This document shows positions 54,499 to 63,785 of a DNA stretch of 64,000 nucleotides, piece by piece. The notes under the pieces are model-generated. The model was given only the letters and a program-made list of their open reading frames with translations, was not told where the DNA came from and did not search any database. Made by a program: the position numbers and the translations under genes. Source of the stretch: Clostridium putrefaciens (GTDB taxonomy: Bacteria; Bacillota; Clostridia; Clostridiales; Clostridiaceae); NCBI RefSeq assembly GCF_900461105.1, contig NZ_UFWZ01000001.1:930001-994000 (forward strand). The letters run 5' to 3'. Numbering within the stretch: the first letter of the stretch is position 1; each line of letters starts with the position of its first letter.

Positions 54499-55251
54499 AT
54501 GTTAACAGAAGAAAGATATGAATTTATTCTTGAAGAATTAAAGAATAACTCTGTGGTTCATGTTAGTGATTTAGTTATAAAATTAAATGCATCTGAGTCC
54601 ACAATTAGAAGGGATTTAAATGCACTTCATAAAGAGGGGAAATTAAATAAGGTTCATGGAGGTGCAATGGTCTTAGATAAGGATATTAATACTAGGGAAG
54701 ATAAGGTTGTTGTAAGGCAAGGGCTCAAAACTAATGAAAAGCTTCAAATAGCAAAATATGCAGCATCACTTATAAAGCCCTATGATTTTGTTTATTTAGA
54801 TGCAGGAACTACTACAGAACTTATGATAGATTTTATAAAGGAAAAAGAAGCTATATTCGTGACAAATGCTATAGCTCATGCTAAAAGGCTTATTCAAAAT
54901 GATCTTAAAACTTATATTTTGGGTGGAGAAGTAAAGGGTATCACAGAGGCCATAGTTGGCATTGAAGCAATTAGTAGTCTAAAGAAATATAATTTTACTA
55001 AAGGCTTTTTTGGTGTTAATGGTATATCGATTAAAAGGGGTTATACAACGCCTGATATTAAAGAAGCGTCAGTTAAAGAAGAGGCTTTAAATAGAGCTAG
55101 AACAGCATATATACTAGCTGATGATTCTAAATTTGACGAAATCAGTTCTGTAACTTTTGCAAATATTTCAAAGGCAAGTATAATTACAACTAAACTCTTA
55201 GATAATAAGTATAAAGGGTTAACAGAAATATTGGAGGTGACTATAAAGTGA
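54499..55251 (+). CDS. fruR: FruR, DeoR-family repressor of the fructose operon
   Basis: ATG 54499 is preferred over GTG 54490, which overlaps the AGGAAGTG site. 250 residues: DeoR helix-turn-helix (LKNNSVVHVSDLVIKLNASESTIRRDLNALHKEGKL split over residues ~12-50) and sugar-phosphate sensor domain (DAGTTTELMIDF, LGGEVKG, GFFGVNGIS, ADDSKFD). First gene of a three-gene operon whose start codons overlap or nearly touch; it should repress the operon until fructose 1-phosphate appears. Confidence 0.92.
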   Translation: MLTEERYEFILEELKNNSVVHVSDLVIKLNASESTIRRDLNALHKEGKLNKVHGGAMVLDKDINTREDKVVVRQGLKTNEKLQIAKYAASLIKPYDFVYLDAGTTTELMIDFIKEKEAIFVTNAIAHAKRLIQNDLKTYILGGEVKGITEAIVGIEAISSLKKYNFTKGFFGVNGISIKRGYTTPDIKEASVKEEALNRARTAYILADDSKFDEISSVTFANISKASIITTKLLDNKYKGLTEILEVTIK

Positions 55252-56153
55252 TTTATACTATTACTTTTAATCCAGCTTTAGATTATATAGTTAGGGTTGA
55301 TGACTTTAATCTTGGAGGTGTGAATAGAACATCTTATGAAGAAGTTTATGCAGGTGGTAAGGGCATTAATGTGTCTACTGTTTTAAATAATTTAGAAATT
55401 GAAAGTGTAGCTCTTGGATGTATAGCTGGATTTACTGGTGACGAGATAGAGAGAAGGGTGAAATCAAAGGGTGTTCATACAGATTTTATTAAATTAAATA
55501 ATGGTATGTCAAGAATAAATGTAAAGCTTAAATCTAAGGAAGAATCAGAGATAAATGGGAGAGGTCCTTATATAAGCAAAGAAGAACTTAATGAATTGTT
55601 CAGTAAGCTAGAAGCTATTAAAGAAGGAGACTTTTTGGTTCTTGCAGGAAGTATACCAAATACTCTTCCAAAAAACATTTATGAAACTATAATGGAAAGA
55701 CTTAATTTGAAGAAAGTAAAATTTATAGTAGATGCAACAGGAGAACTTTTATTAAATGTATTAAAGTATAAGCCATTTTTGATTAAACCAAACCATCATG
55801 AACTTTCAGAGTTATTTAATATAGAGATCAAAGAGGATGATAAAATAATATATTATGCAAAAAAGCTTCAAGAAATGGGAGCAGAAAATGTACTTGTGTC
55901 TAGAGCATCAAAGGGAGCAATATTCATAAAGTCTAATGGAGAAGTTATGAAAAGTGTTGCACCTAAAGGAGAAGTGAAAAATTCAGTAGGGGCTGGAGAT
56001 TCTATGGTGGCAGGATTTATAGCGGGATATTTAAAAAATAAAGACCTAGAGGAAGCTTTCAAAATGGGAGTGGCAACAGGCAGTGCTAGCGCATTTTCAG
56101 AAGATCTTGCTAAAAAAGAATTAATAGAAAAATTATTAAATGAGATTATATAA
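55248..56153 (+). CDS. fruK: 1-Phosphofructokinase
   Basis: 301 residues, ribokinase/PfkB fold: YTITFNPALDYIV, GGKGINVSTVLNNL and catalytic-loop NSVGAGDSMVAGFIAGYL with the base Asp. It phosphorylates the fructose 1-phosphate made by the PTS to fructose 1,6-bisphosphate. The GTG start overlaps the fruR stop (GTGA). Confidence 0.94.
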   Translation: MIYTITFNPALDYIVRVDDFNLGGVNRTSYEEVYAGGKGINVSTVLNNLEIESVALGCIAGFTGDEIERRVKSKGVHTDFIKLNNGMSRINVKLKSKEESEINGRGPYISKEELNELFSKLEAIKEGDFLVLAGSIPNTLPKNIYETIMERLNLKKVKFIVDATGELLLNVLKYKPFLIKPNHHELSELFNIEIKEDDKIIYYAKKLQEMGAENVLVSRASKGAIFIKSNGEVMKSVAPKGEVKNSVGAGDSMVAGFIAGYLKNKDLEEAFKMGVATGSASAFSEDLAKKELIEKLLNEII

Positions 56154-56192
56154 AAAGTATATATAAAAGTATATATAAAAGGAGGGTAACAA

Positions 56193-58082
56193 ATGAAAAT
56201 TATTGATTTATTAAATATAAATGGTATAGAATTAAACCCTATAATAAAAACCAAAAGTGAAGCTATAAGTAGATTAGTAGATTTAATGGATAGCAAAGGG
56301 GTTTTATTAAATAAAGAAGAGTACAAAAGTGAAGTGTTAAAAAGGGAAGAGCTTAGTACTACCGGTATCGGAGAAGGTATTGCAATACCACATGCTAAAA
56401 CAAAGGCAGTTAAAAAAGCTGGACTTAGTGCTATGGTTATTAAAGAAGGGTTAGATTATGATAGCTTGGATGGAGAAAAAGCAAAATTATTTTTCATGAT
56501 AGCTGCTCCAGAAGGAGAAAATAATATTCATTTAGAAGTTCTTTCAAGGCTTTCTACTATTTTAATGGATGAAGATTTTAGAAATAGTTTAATAGATGCA
56601 AAGGATAAAGAAGAATTTTTAAGACTAATAGATTTTAAAGAAAATAACAAAATAACTCAAGAAAAGGACAAGGAAAAAGATAAATTAGAACAAAAAGACG
56701 GATATAGAGTATTAGCTGTTACAGCTTGCCCAACTGGTATTGCCCATACATTTATGGCAGCGGAAAGTTTAGAAAATAAGGGTAAAGATATGGATGTATC
56801 TATAAAAGTTGAAACGAATGGAGCTGGCGGAGCAAAGAATATTCTAACTAAAGATGAAATAGAAAAGGCTGAATGTATAATAATAGCAGCAGACAAAAAT
56901 GTTGAAATGGCTAGATTTGATGGTAAAAGAGTTATTCAAACTAGAGTTTCAAATGGTATACACAAACCACAGGAACTGATAAGTGAGGCCATAAGTTTGA
57001 ATGTTCCTATTTATCATCATGGTAGTAAAGGTAAAAATGAAGAAAGTGTAATAGAAAAAGAAGGTATAGGTCGTGAGATATATAAACATTTAATGAATGG
57101 TGTTTCTCACATGTTACCTTTTGTTATAGGTGGAGGTATATTAATAGCATTAGCTTTCTTATTTGATGATTATAGTATAGATCCATCAAGTTTTGGATCT
57201 AATACACCGTTTGCAGAATTCCTAATGAAGGTAGGTAGTACTTCCTTTGGGTTTATGCTCCCAGTTTTAGCTGGATATATTGCTATGAGCATTGGTGATA
57301 GGCCAGCTTTAGCAGTAGGATTTGTTGGTGGGATGCTTGCAAATGAAGGTGGGTCAGGTTTCCTTGGAGCGCTTTTAGCAGGTTTTATAGCAGGGTATTT
57401 AGTAGTAGCATTAAAAAAGGTATTTTCCAAACTTCCAAGTAGCTTAGAAGGGATCAAACCAGTACTTATTTATCCTTTACTTGGCATTTTACTAATAGGA
57501 GTAATAATTGTATATGGAATTAATCCTCCACTGTCAGCATTAAATAATGGAATAACAACTATCTTGAATAACATGGGAGAAAGCAGTAAGATAGTTCTAG
57601 GAGCAGTTTTAGGTGGGATGATGGCTATAGATATGGGGGGCCCTATAAATAAGGCAGCTTATGTATTTGGAACAGCTTCTCTTGCCAATAACCAATTTCA
57701 CTTTATGGCTGCAGTGATGATTGGAGGAATGGTGCCTCCACTGTCAATAGCTTTATGTACAACTTTCTTTAAAGATAGATTTACAAAAAAAGAAAGACAA
57801 TCAGGTTTGGTAAATTATATAATGGGTTTATCATTTATAACAGAAGGAGCTATTCCTTTTGCAGCAGCAGATCCTTTAAGAGTAATTCCAGCTTGTGTAA
57901 TTGGATCAGCAACAGCGGGAGCTTTATCTATGGCTTTTGGGTGTGCTTTAAGAGCTCCACATGGTGGGATATTTGTATTACCTGTTATATCTAATCCACT
58001 TGGATACTTTATATCCTTGGTTGTAGGTTCAGTTATAGGTATGATAGCTATGGCTATGTTAAAGAAAAAGATAATAGAATAA
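56193..58082 (+). CDS. fruA: Fructose PTS transporter, EIIABC fused
   Basis: 629 residues in the order IIA (phospho-His67 in GIAIPHAKT), charged linker (150-170), IIB (phospho-Cys179 in TACPTGIAHTFMAAES) and IIC membrane domain (from ~285, with GGMMAIDMGGPINKAA and SFITEGAIPFAAADP). It imports fructose as fructose 1-phosphate. The IIA-IIB-IIC order is common in clostridia. Last gene of the fru operon. Confidence 0.95.
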   Translation: MKIIDLLNINGIELNPIIKTKSEAISRLVDLMDSKGVLLNKEEYKSEVLKREELSTTGIGEGIAIPHAKTKAVKKAGLSAMVIKEGLDYDSLDGEKAKLFFMIAAPEGENNIHLEVLSRLSTILMDEDFRNSLIDAKDKEEFLRLIDFKENNKITQEKDKEKDKLEQKDGYRVLAVTACPTGIAHTFMAAESLENKGKDMDVSIKVETNGAGGAKNILTKDEIEKAECIIIAADKNVEMARFDGKRVIQTRVSNGIHKPQELISEAISLNVPIYHHGSKGKNEESVIEKEGIGREIYKHLMNGVSHMLPFVIGGGILIALAFLFDDYSIDPSSFGSNTPFAEFLMKVGSTSFGFMLPVLAGYIAMSIGDRPALAVGFVGGMLANEGGSGFLGALLAGFIAGYLVVALKKVFSKLPSSLEGIKPVLIYPLLGILLIGVIIVYGINPPLSALNNGITTILNNMGESSKIVLGAVLGGMMAIDMGGPINKAAYVFGTASLANNQFHFMAAVMIGGMVPPLSIALCTTFFKDRFTKKERQSGLVNYIMGLSFITEGAIPFAAADPLRVIPACVIGSATAGALSMAFGCALRAPHGGIFVLPVISNPLGYFISLVVGSVIGMIAMAMLKKKIIE

Positions 58083-58102
58083 AAAAATAAAAAGTTGTTT
58101 AA

Positions 58103-58135
58103 AAAAGTGGCATATTAATCTGCCACTTTTTTTAT
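58103..58135 (+). terminator. Intrinsic terminator of the fru operon
   Basis: AAAAGTGGCA pairs with TGCCACTTTT around TATTAATC, and the T-run leads straight into the ribosome site of the next gene. Confidence 0.92.
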
Positions 58136-58147
58136 GGAGGACAAGGA

Positions 58148-59473
58148 ATGAAACAAAAGGCGGATGTTTTACAAGATGATATATTTAAACTTTTCTTAAG
58201 ATATTTAGGTGCAAGCATTGCATCTACATTCATGTCATCTATGTATATTTTATTTGATACTATATTTATAGGAAGAGGAATAGGGAGCGAAGGACTTGCA
58301 GCTCTTAATATTGCATTACCTGTTTACAATGTAATATTTGCATTAGGGCTACTTTCAGGAGTGGGTGGAGCCACTGTTATGGCTATAAATATAGGACGGA
58401 AAAAGTTCCATGTGGTAAATAAAATATTCACTCAATCTATGATAATGGCAATAGTATTTGGAGCGCTAATTACTATTTTAGGAAGTGTTTTTATAGACAA
58501 CCTATGTATATTTCTAGGTGCTACAAAAAGCAATTTTAATTTGGTTAAAGATTATTTAAGTATAATTATAATGTTTAATTTCTCTTTTTTAATAGTAAAT
58601 GCTTTGTCGGTATTCATAAGAAATGATAACTCACCAAAGCTTGCTATGTGGAGTAGTATTATTGGAACAATTATTAATATAGTTTTAGATGCACTATTTG
58701 TTTTAGTATTACACTTAGGTATGAGGGGAGCAGCACTTGCTACTATTTCTGGATCTATTACAAGTTTATTTATATTAATATATTTCCACTTTATAAAAGG
58801 TAAAGGTAACTTGAAGTTTGTAAAGACAAAGCTTGAAACACATACATTTAAAAGAATATTAAAAAATGGAGCTCCAAGCTTTATAATAGAAATTTCTTCT
58901 GGAATAGTAATATTTGCTTTTAACATAGTGTTAGAAGATATAACGGGAACTATAGGAATATCAGCATACAGCATAATTGCAAACATATCATTAATGTGTG
59001 TAGCTATATTTACAGGTATTTGCCAGGCTAGCCAGCCTATAATAAGTACAAACTATGGAGCAAATCAAATTGATAGAGTTAATAAGGTTTTAAAGATGGC
59101 AATAACCTTTGCATTATTTGTTGGGGTATCATTTTTTGCAGTTGGAATGTCTTTCCCAAGACAAATCGTAGGGCTTTTTAATAAAGAAAATTTAGAACTT
59201 ATGGAGATTACATCAAAGGGAATACAGCTTTATTTTGTAGCATTTATAATTATGGGAGTAAATATAGTTATGGGAAGTTACTTTCAAGCTATTGAGTACT
59301 CTATGATAGCTACAATTACATCTCTTCTTAGAGGGGTAGTATTTATATTACTAGGATTATTTATTTTACCTAATATATTTGCATTAAATGGAGTATGGCT
59401 TACAGTACCCTTTGCAGAATACTTAGCCTTAATTTTGACACTTGTATTTTATAAAGAATCAAAGGAAAAATAG
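58148..59473 (+). CDS. MATE-family efflux transporter
   Basis: 441 residues and 12 membrane helices in two repeats. MATE features: FDTIFIGRGIGSEGLAALNIALPVYN, GGATVMAINIGR and ISAYSIIANISLMCVAIFTGICQASQPIISTNYGA. It exports cationic drugs or metabolites by Na+ or H+ antiport. GGAGGACAAGGA precedes the ATG, immediately after the fru terminator, so readthrough from fru may contribute to expression. Confidence 0.9.
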   Translation: MKQKADVLQDDIFKLFLRYLGASIASTFMSSMYILFDTIFIGRGIGSEGLAALNIALPVYNVIFALGLLSGVGGATVMAINIGRKKFHVVNKIFTQSMIMAIVFGALITILGSVFIDNLCIFLGATKSNFNLVKDYLSIIIMFNFSFLIVNALSVFIRNDNSPKLAMWSSIIGTIINIVLDALFVLVLHLGMRGAALATISGSITSLFILIYFHFIKGKGNLKFVKTKLETHTFKRILKNGAPSFIIEISSGIVIFAFNIVLEDITGTIGISAYSIIANISLMCVAIFTGICQASQPIISTNYGANQIDRVNKVLKMAITFALFVGVSFFAVGMSFPRQIVGLFNKENLELMEITSKGIQLYFVAFIIMGVNIVMGSYFQAIEYSMIATITSLLRGVVFILLGLFILPNIFALNGVWLTVPFAEYLALILTLVFYKESKEK

Positions 59474-59519
59474 AAGTTATTCAAAAAAATAATTCTTTCA
59501 TTATTATAAAAAGATTTAA

Positions 59520-59585
59520 TCTGACCCTCATCAAAATTCAATTAGAGAAGAAGCATTAAAAAAATATGCTCCAAGCTTAAAATAG
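59520..59585 (+). pseudogene. Short 3' fragment of an unidentified gene
   Basis: Twenty-one codons ending TAG read SDPHQNSIREEALKKYAPSLK, which looks like the true C-terminus of some protein but has no start or upstream continuation. It lies just before the DUF5412-like fragment, suggesting a deletion-rich spot. Confidence 0.3.
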
Positions 59586-59589
59586 ACTA

Positions 59590-59877
59590 TTGGATAATAT
59601 GAGTAATTTACCAACTGGCGAATATTTGAGTAGTTCAACATCTCCAAATGGAAGATATGTTATTAGGACATATCTTTGTAATGGAGGTGCAACGGTATAT
59701 TATGAAGTGAGAGGTGAATTAATAATAAATAATAAAAATAAGAAGGTAAAAAATATTTACTGGGAATATAAAATTAATGTTTCTGAAATTACTTTTGATA
59801 ATGATGATACTGTTATAATTAATGGTTATAATATAAACTTACCTAACGGCAAATATGATTGGAGAGTAGGCAAATAG
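59590..59877 (+). CDS. Truncated DUF5412-like protein
   Basis: 95 codons from TTG 59590 (or ATG 59599). The body (STSPNGRYVIRTYLCNGGATVYYEVRGELI, split here by a conserved Gly pair; then KNIYWEYKINV and DDTVIINGYNINLP) resembles the C-terminal domain of DUF5412 proteins of Firmicutes, which normally start with a membrane helix. That helix is missing and no ribosome site precedes either start. It is probably a remnant that lost its 5' end. Confidence 0.5.
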   Translation: MDNMSNLPTGEYLSSSTSPNGRYVIRTYLCNGGATVYYEVRGELIINNKNKKVKNIYWEYKINVSEITFDNDDTVIINGYNINLPNGKYDWRVGK

Positions 59878-60234
59878 CTTATAATAATTTGAGGGATCAG
59901 AGGGGTGAAAATTAAAACACTGTTGAATTATTATAAATTTGGTGTATAAAAGATGATTTAATGTTAAAATGAAATTATAATGTATGAAAAAATCATATAT
60001 TGTATTAAATATAGCTTATAATATTTGTTATAAGAATAAATATTGAAATTAATTATAGAAATTTATATAAAACATTTATATATACTTAAAGGTAGTGAAA
60101 TAAATTACTTTATGAAAAGATATTGTATTTTAAAGGTTTTGAAAATTTAAAGCAAAAAGAATTAATTTGAACATTATAAGGAAAGATAATAGAAAGATAC
60201 TATCCTTATAGAGAAACGGAGGGAATTAATAATA
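59878..60234 (+). promoter_or_regulatory. RNase J leader with terminal hairpin
   Basis: About 350 very AT-rich bases without a gene. Near the end TATAAGGA (60175-60182) pairs with TCCTTATA (60203-60210), with an inner GATA/TATC pairing, just 10 bases before the ribosome site ACGGAGGG. A long structured leader ahead of an RNase gene could allow autoregulation. Confidence 0.45.
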
Positions 60235-61893
60235 ATGGAAAACAGTGTAAAAGTCATCCCATTAGGCGGACTTGGAGAAATAGGGAAAAATATAACGGCA
60301 ATTGAGTACAAAGATGAGATAATGGTTATAGATTGTGGAGTATCTTTCCCAGATGAAGATATGTATGGAGTGGATTTAGTCATTCCAGATGTAAAATATT
60401 TAGTGGATAATTCTGAAAAGGTAAAGGGTATATTTTTAACTCATGGACATGAAGATCATATTGGAGCATTACCTTACATTTTAAAACAAATAAACGTACC
60501 AGTTTACGGTACAAATTTAACTTTGGGCATAGTTAAAAACAAATTAAAAGAACACAATATACTTTCAGATTGTGAACTTCATGTAGTGGAAGCTGGAGAC
60601 ATAGTTGAATTACAAAATTTAAAAGTAGAATTTATTAGAAATACTCACAGTATAGCAGATTCTTGTTGTATAGCAGTTCATACGCCAGTTGGAGTAATAT
60701 TCCACACTGGAGATTTTAAAATAGACTTTACACCCATAGATGGCTTGGTTATGGACTTAGAACGTATTTCTGCCTTAGGTAAGCAAGGAGTGTTATTGCT
60801 TTTGGCTGATAGTACTAATGTGGAACGTGCAGGTCACACCATTTCAGAAAAGGCAATAGGTGATACATTAACTAGAATATTGTCTAATGCTAAGGGAAGA
60901 GTTATAGTAGCAACCTTTGCTTCAAACATACACAGGATGCAGCAGATAGTAAATGCATCTATTAAATTTGGTAGAAAAGTAGCTTTTAGTGGAAGAAGTA
61001 TGGAAAACATTTCAGAACTTGCTATGGATCTTGGATATTTACACATACCAGAAGGTCAAGTAATAACTTTAGATCAAATGAAAAAGTATCCTAATGAGCA
61101 AGTAACAATAATAACTACGGGAAGCCAAGGAGAACCTATGGCAGCTCTTACTAGAATAGCTTTTGGTACTCATAGAAAGATTGAAATTGAACCAAAAGAT
61201 TTATTTATTATTTCAGCTTCACCTATTCCTGGGAATGTTAAAATGATAAATAAAGTTATAAATCAACTATTTAAAAAGGGTGCTGGGGTAATTTACGAAG
61301 ATTTAGAAGAGGTACATGTATCGGGTCATGCATATAGAGATGAACTAAAATTAATTCATGCTTTAATTAAACCTAAGTACTTTATGCCTGTACACGGTGA
61401 ATATAGACATTTAAGACATCATACAAAGCTAGCTCAAGGTCTTGGTATGGATGAGAAAAACACATTTATTTTAGAAACAGGAGAAGTTTTAGAGGTTTCT
61501 AAAAAAGAGGCTAAGATGTCAGGAAAGGTACACACAGGGTCTGTATTTGTAGATGGGCTTGGAGTTGGAGATGTAGGTAATGTAGTTCTTAGAGATAGAA
61601 AGTATTTATCACAAGATGGTATGCTTACAATAGTTGTAACTATAGAAAAAGAATCCTTTAGTATAATTGCAGGTCCAGATATAATAACAAGAGGATTTGT
61701 ATATGTAAAGGAATCTGATGCTTTAATTAGTGAAGCCAAAGAAATTGCTAGAAGAGAACTTGAACATTGCCTTGATAATAAGGTAGTAGAGTGGTATATA
61801 CTAAAAGTAAATATGAAAAAGGCTGTAGAAAAGTTTTTATATGAAAAGACAAAAAGAAGACCGATAATTTTACCTATTATTATGGAAATATAG
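60235..61893 (+). CDS. rnj: Ribonuclease J
   Basis: 552 residues, metallo-beta-lactamase/beta-CASP fold. Zinc ligands lie in FLTHGHEDHIGALPYIL and NTHSIADSC...FHTGDFK; beta-CASP motifs follow (DSTNVERAGHT, GRVIVATFASNIHRMQ, PVHGEYRHLRHH), with a C-terminal dimerisation domain (from ~450). It is a 5'-3' exonuclease and endonuclease central to mRNA turnover and rRNA maturation. ACGGAGGG precedes the ATG. Confidence 0.96.
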   Translation: MENSVKVIPLGGLGEIGKNITAIEYKDEIMVIDCGVSFPDEDMYGVDLVIPDVKYLVDNSEKVKGIFLTHGHEDHIGALPYILKQINVPVYGTNLTLGIVKNKLKEHNILSDCELHVVEAGDIVELQNLKVEFIRNTHSIADSCCIAVHTPVGVIFHTGDFKIDFTPIDGLVMDLERISALGKQGVLLLLADSTNVERAGHTISEKAIGDTLTRILSNAKGRVIVATFASNIHRMQQIVNASIKFGRKVAFSGRSMENISELAMDLGYLHIPEGQVITLDQMKKYPNEQVTIITTGSQGEPMAALTRIAFGTHRKIEIEPKDLFIISASPIPGNVKMINKVINQLFKKGAGVIYEDLEEVHVSGHAYRDELKLIHALIKPKYFMPVHGEYRHLRHHTKLAQGLGMDEKNTFILETGEVLEVSKKEAKMSGKVHTGSVFVDGLGVGDVGNVVLRDRKYLSQDGMLTIVVTIEKESFSIIAGPDIITRGFVYVKESDALISEAKEIARRELEHCLDNKVVEWYILKVNMKKAVEKFLYEKTKRRPIILPIIMEI

Positions 61894-61922
61894 AAACTTA
61901 AAAATTTAATTTAATTCAAGTA

Positions 61923-61953
61923 AACCCCATCAAATTAATTTGGTGGGGTTTTG
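61923..61953 (+). terminator. Intrinsic terminator after RNase J
   Basis: AACCCCATCAAATT pairs with AATTTGGTGGGGTT and is followed by TTG. The stem is GC-rich at its base. Confidence 0.88.
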
Positions 61954-62140
61954 TTAAGAAGGTACTTCTTGATGCTTGATAATTAATATATCTAAAAAGC
62001 TAGCTTAAAGGAGCAATAGGCATTTTTTAAAAGACATACTCATTTAAATGTTAGTAAACTCAGATTACCCCATAAAAGAGCTGGATACAATGGTTGCCAT
62101 AAATGTATTACGATGGTATGCTTTATAAGTATTTAGTCTA

Positions 62141-62183
62141 AACCTATTAAGGGCGAGAACTTTGCCTATAATAGGGTTTTTAT
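62141..62183 (+). terminator. Terminator-like hairpin in the leader of the GNAT gene
   Basis: AACCTATTA (62141-62149) pairs with TAATAGGGTT (62169-62178) with inner GGGC/GCCT, followed by a T-run. No gene ends just upstream, so it may be an attenuator rather than a simple terminator. The rest of 61954-62140 shows nothing recognisable. Confidence 0.45.
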
Positions 62184-62206
62184 TATTTTATGGGGGTTAT
62201 ATAAAA

Positions 62207-62716
62207 ATGAAGGTTAATAATATAAGGTTACGTCAAGAAGTCTTTTCTAATGATGCATGGAAGATTATTGACTGGCTGGAAGATGAAGAAGTGGTTGAAT
62301 ATTTAAATGAAGGACAAAACGTTTGTAAAAGTATTAAACAAGTAATACATAATACTAATATGCCAATCCTTACTCATTTATTTAATAATGATGGTAGTTT
62401 TTTCATGGTAACTACAAAGAAAGATGAGCCTATTGGGTTTTTGAGACTTGTTCCAAAACCTAGTGGAGCAGAAATGGTAATAGTAATTGGTGATAGAAAA
62501 AGGTGGGGTCAAGGACTTGGCCCTGAAGCTATTTTTGAAGGATTAAAACATGCTTTTTTTAATTGGAGAGTAGATGAGGTAATTGCGAAAATAAGCTACG
62601 AAAATAAAAGGTCCACGAAAGCTTTCAAAAAGATAGGGTTTATAAAGGATAAAGAGCTTTCAAAGCAAATTCAGTATACTCTTTCCATGGAAGAATTTTT
62701 GAAGATAGCAGCATAA
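62207..62716 (+). CDS. GNAT-family N-acetyltransferase
   Basis: ATG 62207 follows GGGGGT by eight bases; the earlier ATG 62162 lies inside the hairpin. 169 residues: RQEVFSNDAWKIIDWLEDEEV, acetyl-CoA loop DRKRWGQGLGPEAIFEGLKHAFF (motif R-x2-G-x-G, split in coordinates 62492-62560), then ISYENKRSTKAFKKIGF. It resembles RimJ/RimL-type enzymes. Substrate unknown. Confidence 0.82.
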   Translation: MKVNNIRLRQEVFSNDAWKIIDWLEDEEVVEYLNEGQNVCKSIKQVIHNTNMPILTHLFNNDGSFFMVTTKKDEPIGFLRLVPKPSGAEMVIVIGDRKRWGQGLGPEAIFEGLKHAFFNWRVDEVIAKISYENKRSTKAFKKIGFIKDKELSKQIQYTLSMEEFLKIAA

Positions 62717-62723
62717 TTAAATC

Positions 62724-62777
62724 AAAACACCTTATAGATGCACTACTTCATTTGTGTAGACTATAGGGTGTTTTTAA
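62724..62777. terminator. Intrinsic terminator after the GNAT gene
   Basis: AAACACCTTATAG (62724-62736) pairs with CTATAGGGTGTTT (62761-62773), followed by T. The loop is about 24 bases. Confidence 0.75.
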
Positions 62778-62924
62778 TAAAAAGCTAACCTTTATATAAT
62801 GTGTATTATTATAGAAACTATTAGTGTGAAAGCTGCTATTCTATGAATCTTAAGTGAGGTTCCTGCATACCTTCAATTAACATATATACCATAAATGGTG
62901 AGTTGATCTATAAATGTGAATTTA

Positions 62925-63785
62925 TTATTTAGGTTTTAACTTTACTAGGCAATGTTTTATATCTGAAATATTATCTTCAATTAACCCATGGACATTTTCA
63001 GCTATTTTATCCCCCTCATTTACAGTTAAATCTCCATCTACAGATATTTCAATGTCAGCATAGACCTTATTTCCAAAAGATCTGGTCTTTAAGTTAACAA
63101 TATTAATAACTCCAGGAACATTAGAGGCTATATATTCAATCTGTCTTATAATATTATCTTCAGCAGAATGGTCTACTAGCTCATTTATGGATTTTAAGTA
63201 ATATTCTATACCAATTTTTATAATTAAAAAACTTACGAGAAGTCCTGCTATAGGATCTAAAACTTTTAGTCCCATTCTTGCACCTAATATACCTAGGAAT
63301 GTACCTATAGAGGATAATGCATCAGAACGATGGTGCCAAGCATCTGTTTCCATGGTAACGCTTTTTATCTTTTTTGCTATTTTTATTGTGTACCAATACA
63401 TAAATTCTTTTACAAAGATAGAAACTGCAGCAGCAATTAAAGCTATTCTACCAGGATAATTTAGGTTTCCTGATACCAAGTCCATTAAGGCCCTATAACC
63501 TATAGATGCTCCAGTGAATATTAATATAAAGCTCATAATTTTTGAAAAGATAGGCTCAAACTTTTCATGACCATATGGATGGGTTGTATCCGCTGCCTTG
63601 CTTGATACTTTAAGACCGATTATAACCATAACTGTTGTTAATATATCAGCAAGGCTATGAACAGCATCGGCTAGCATTGCGCTACTTTTACCTAAAAAAG
63701 CTGCTAGCATTTTAAATATACAAAGAACTATATTTACTGAAATAGTGATTAAGGAAGCTCTTGTTCCAAGTTTAGCATTTTCCAA
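62925..63785 (-). CDS. Cation diffusion facilitator (CDF) metal exporter
   Basis: 286 residues: six membrane helices (1-205) and a cytoplasmic domain (210-286). Metal-site residues are seen in AMLADAVHSLADIL (helix 2) and WHHRSDALSS (helix 5, H-x3-D), with PYGHEKFE between helices 2 and 3. It resembles the Fe/Mn/Zn-exporting FieF/MntE group. The start is TTG 63785, eight bases after AGGAG on the minus strand. Confidence 0.9.
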   Translation of the reverse strand: MENAKLGTRASLITISVNIVLCIFKMLAAFLGKSSAMLADAVHSLADILTTVMVIIGLKVSSKAADTTHPYGHEKFEPIFSKIMSFILIFTGASIGYRALMDLVSGNLNYPGRIALIAAAVSIFVKEFMYWYTIKIAKKIKSVTMETDAWHHRSDALSSIGTFLGILGARMGLKVLDPIAGLLVSFLIIKIGIEYYLKSINELVDHSAEDNIIRQIEYIASNVPGVINIVNLKTRSFGNKVYADIEISVDGDLTVNEGDKIAENVHGLIEDNISDIKHCLVKLKPK

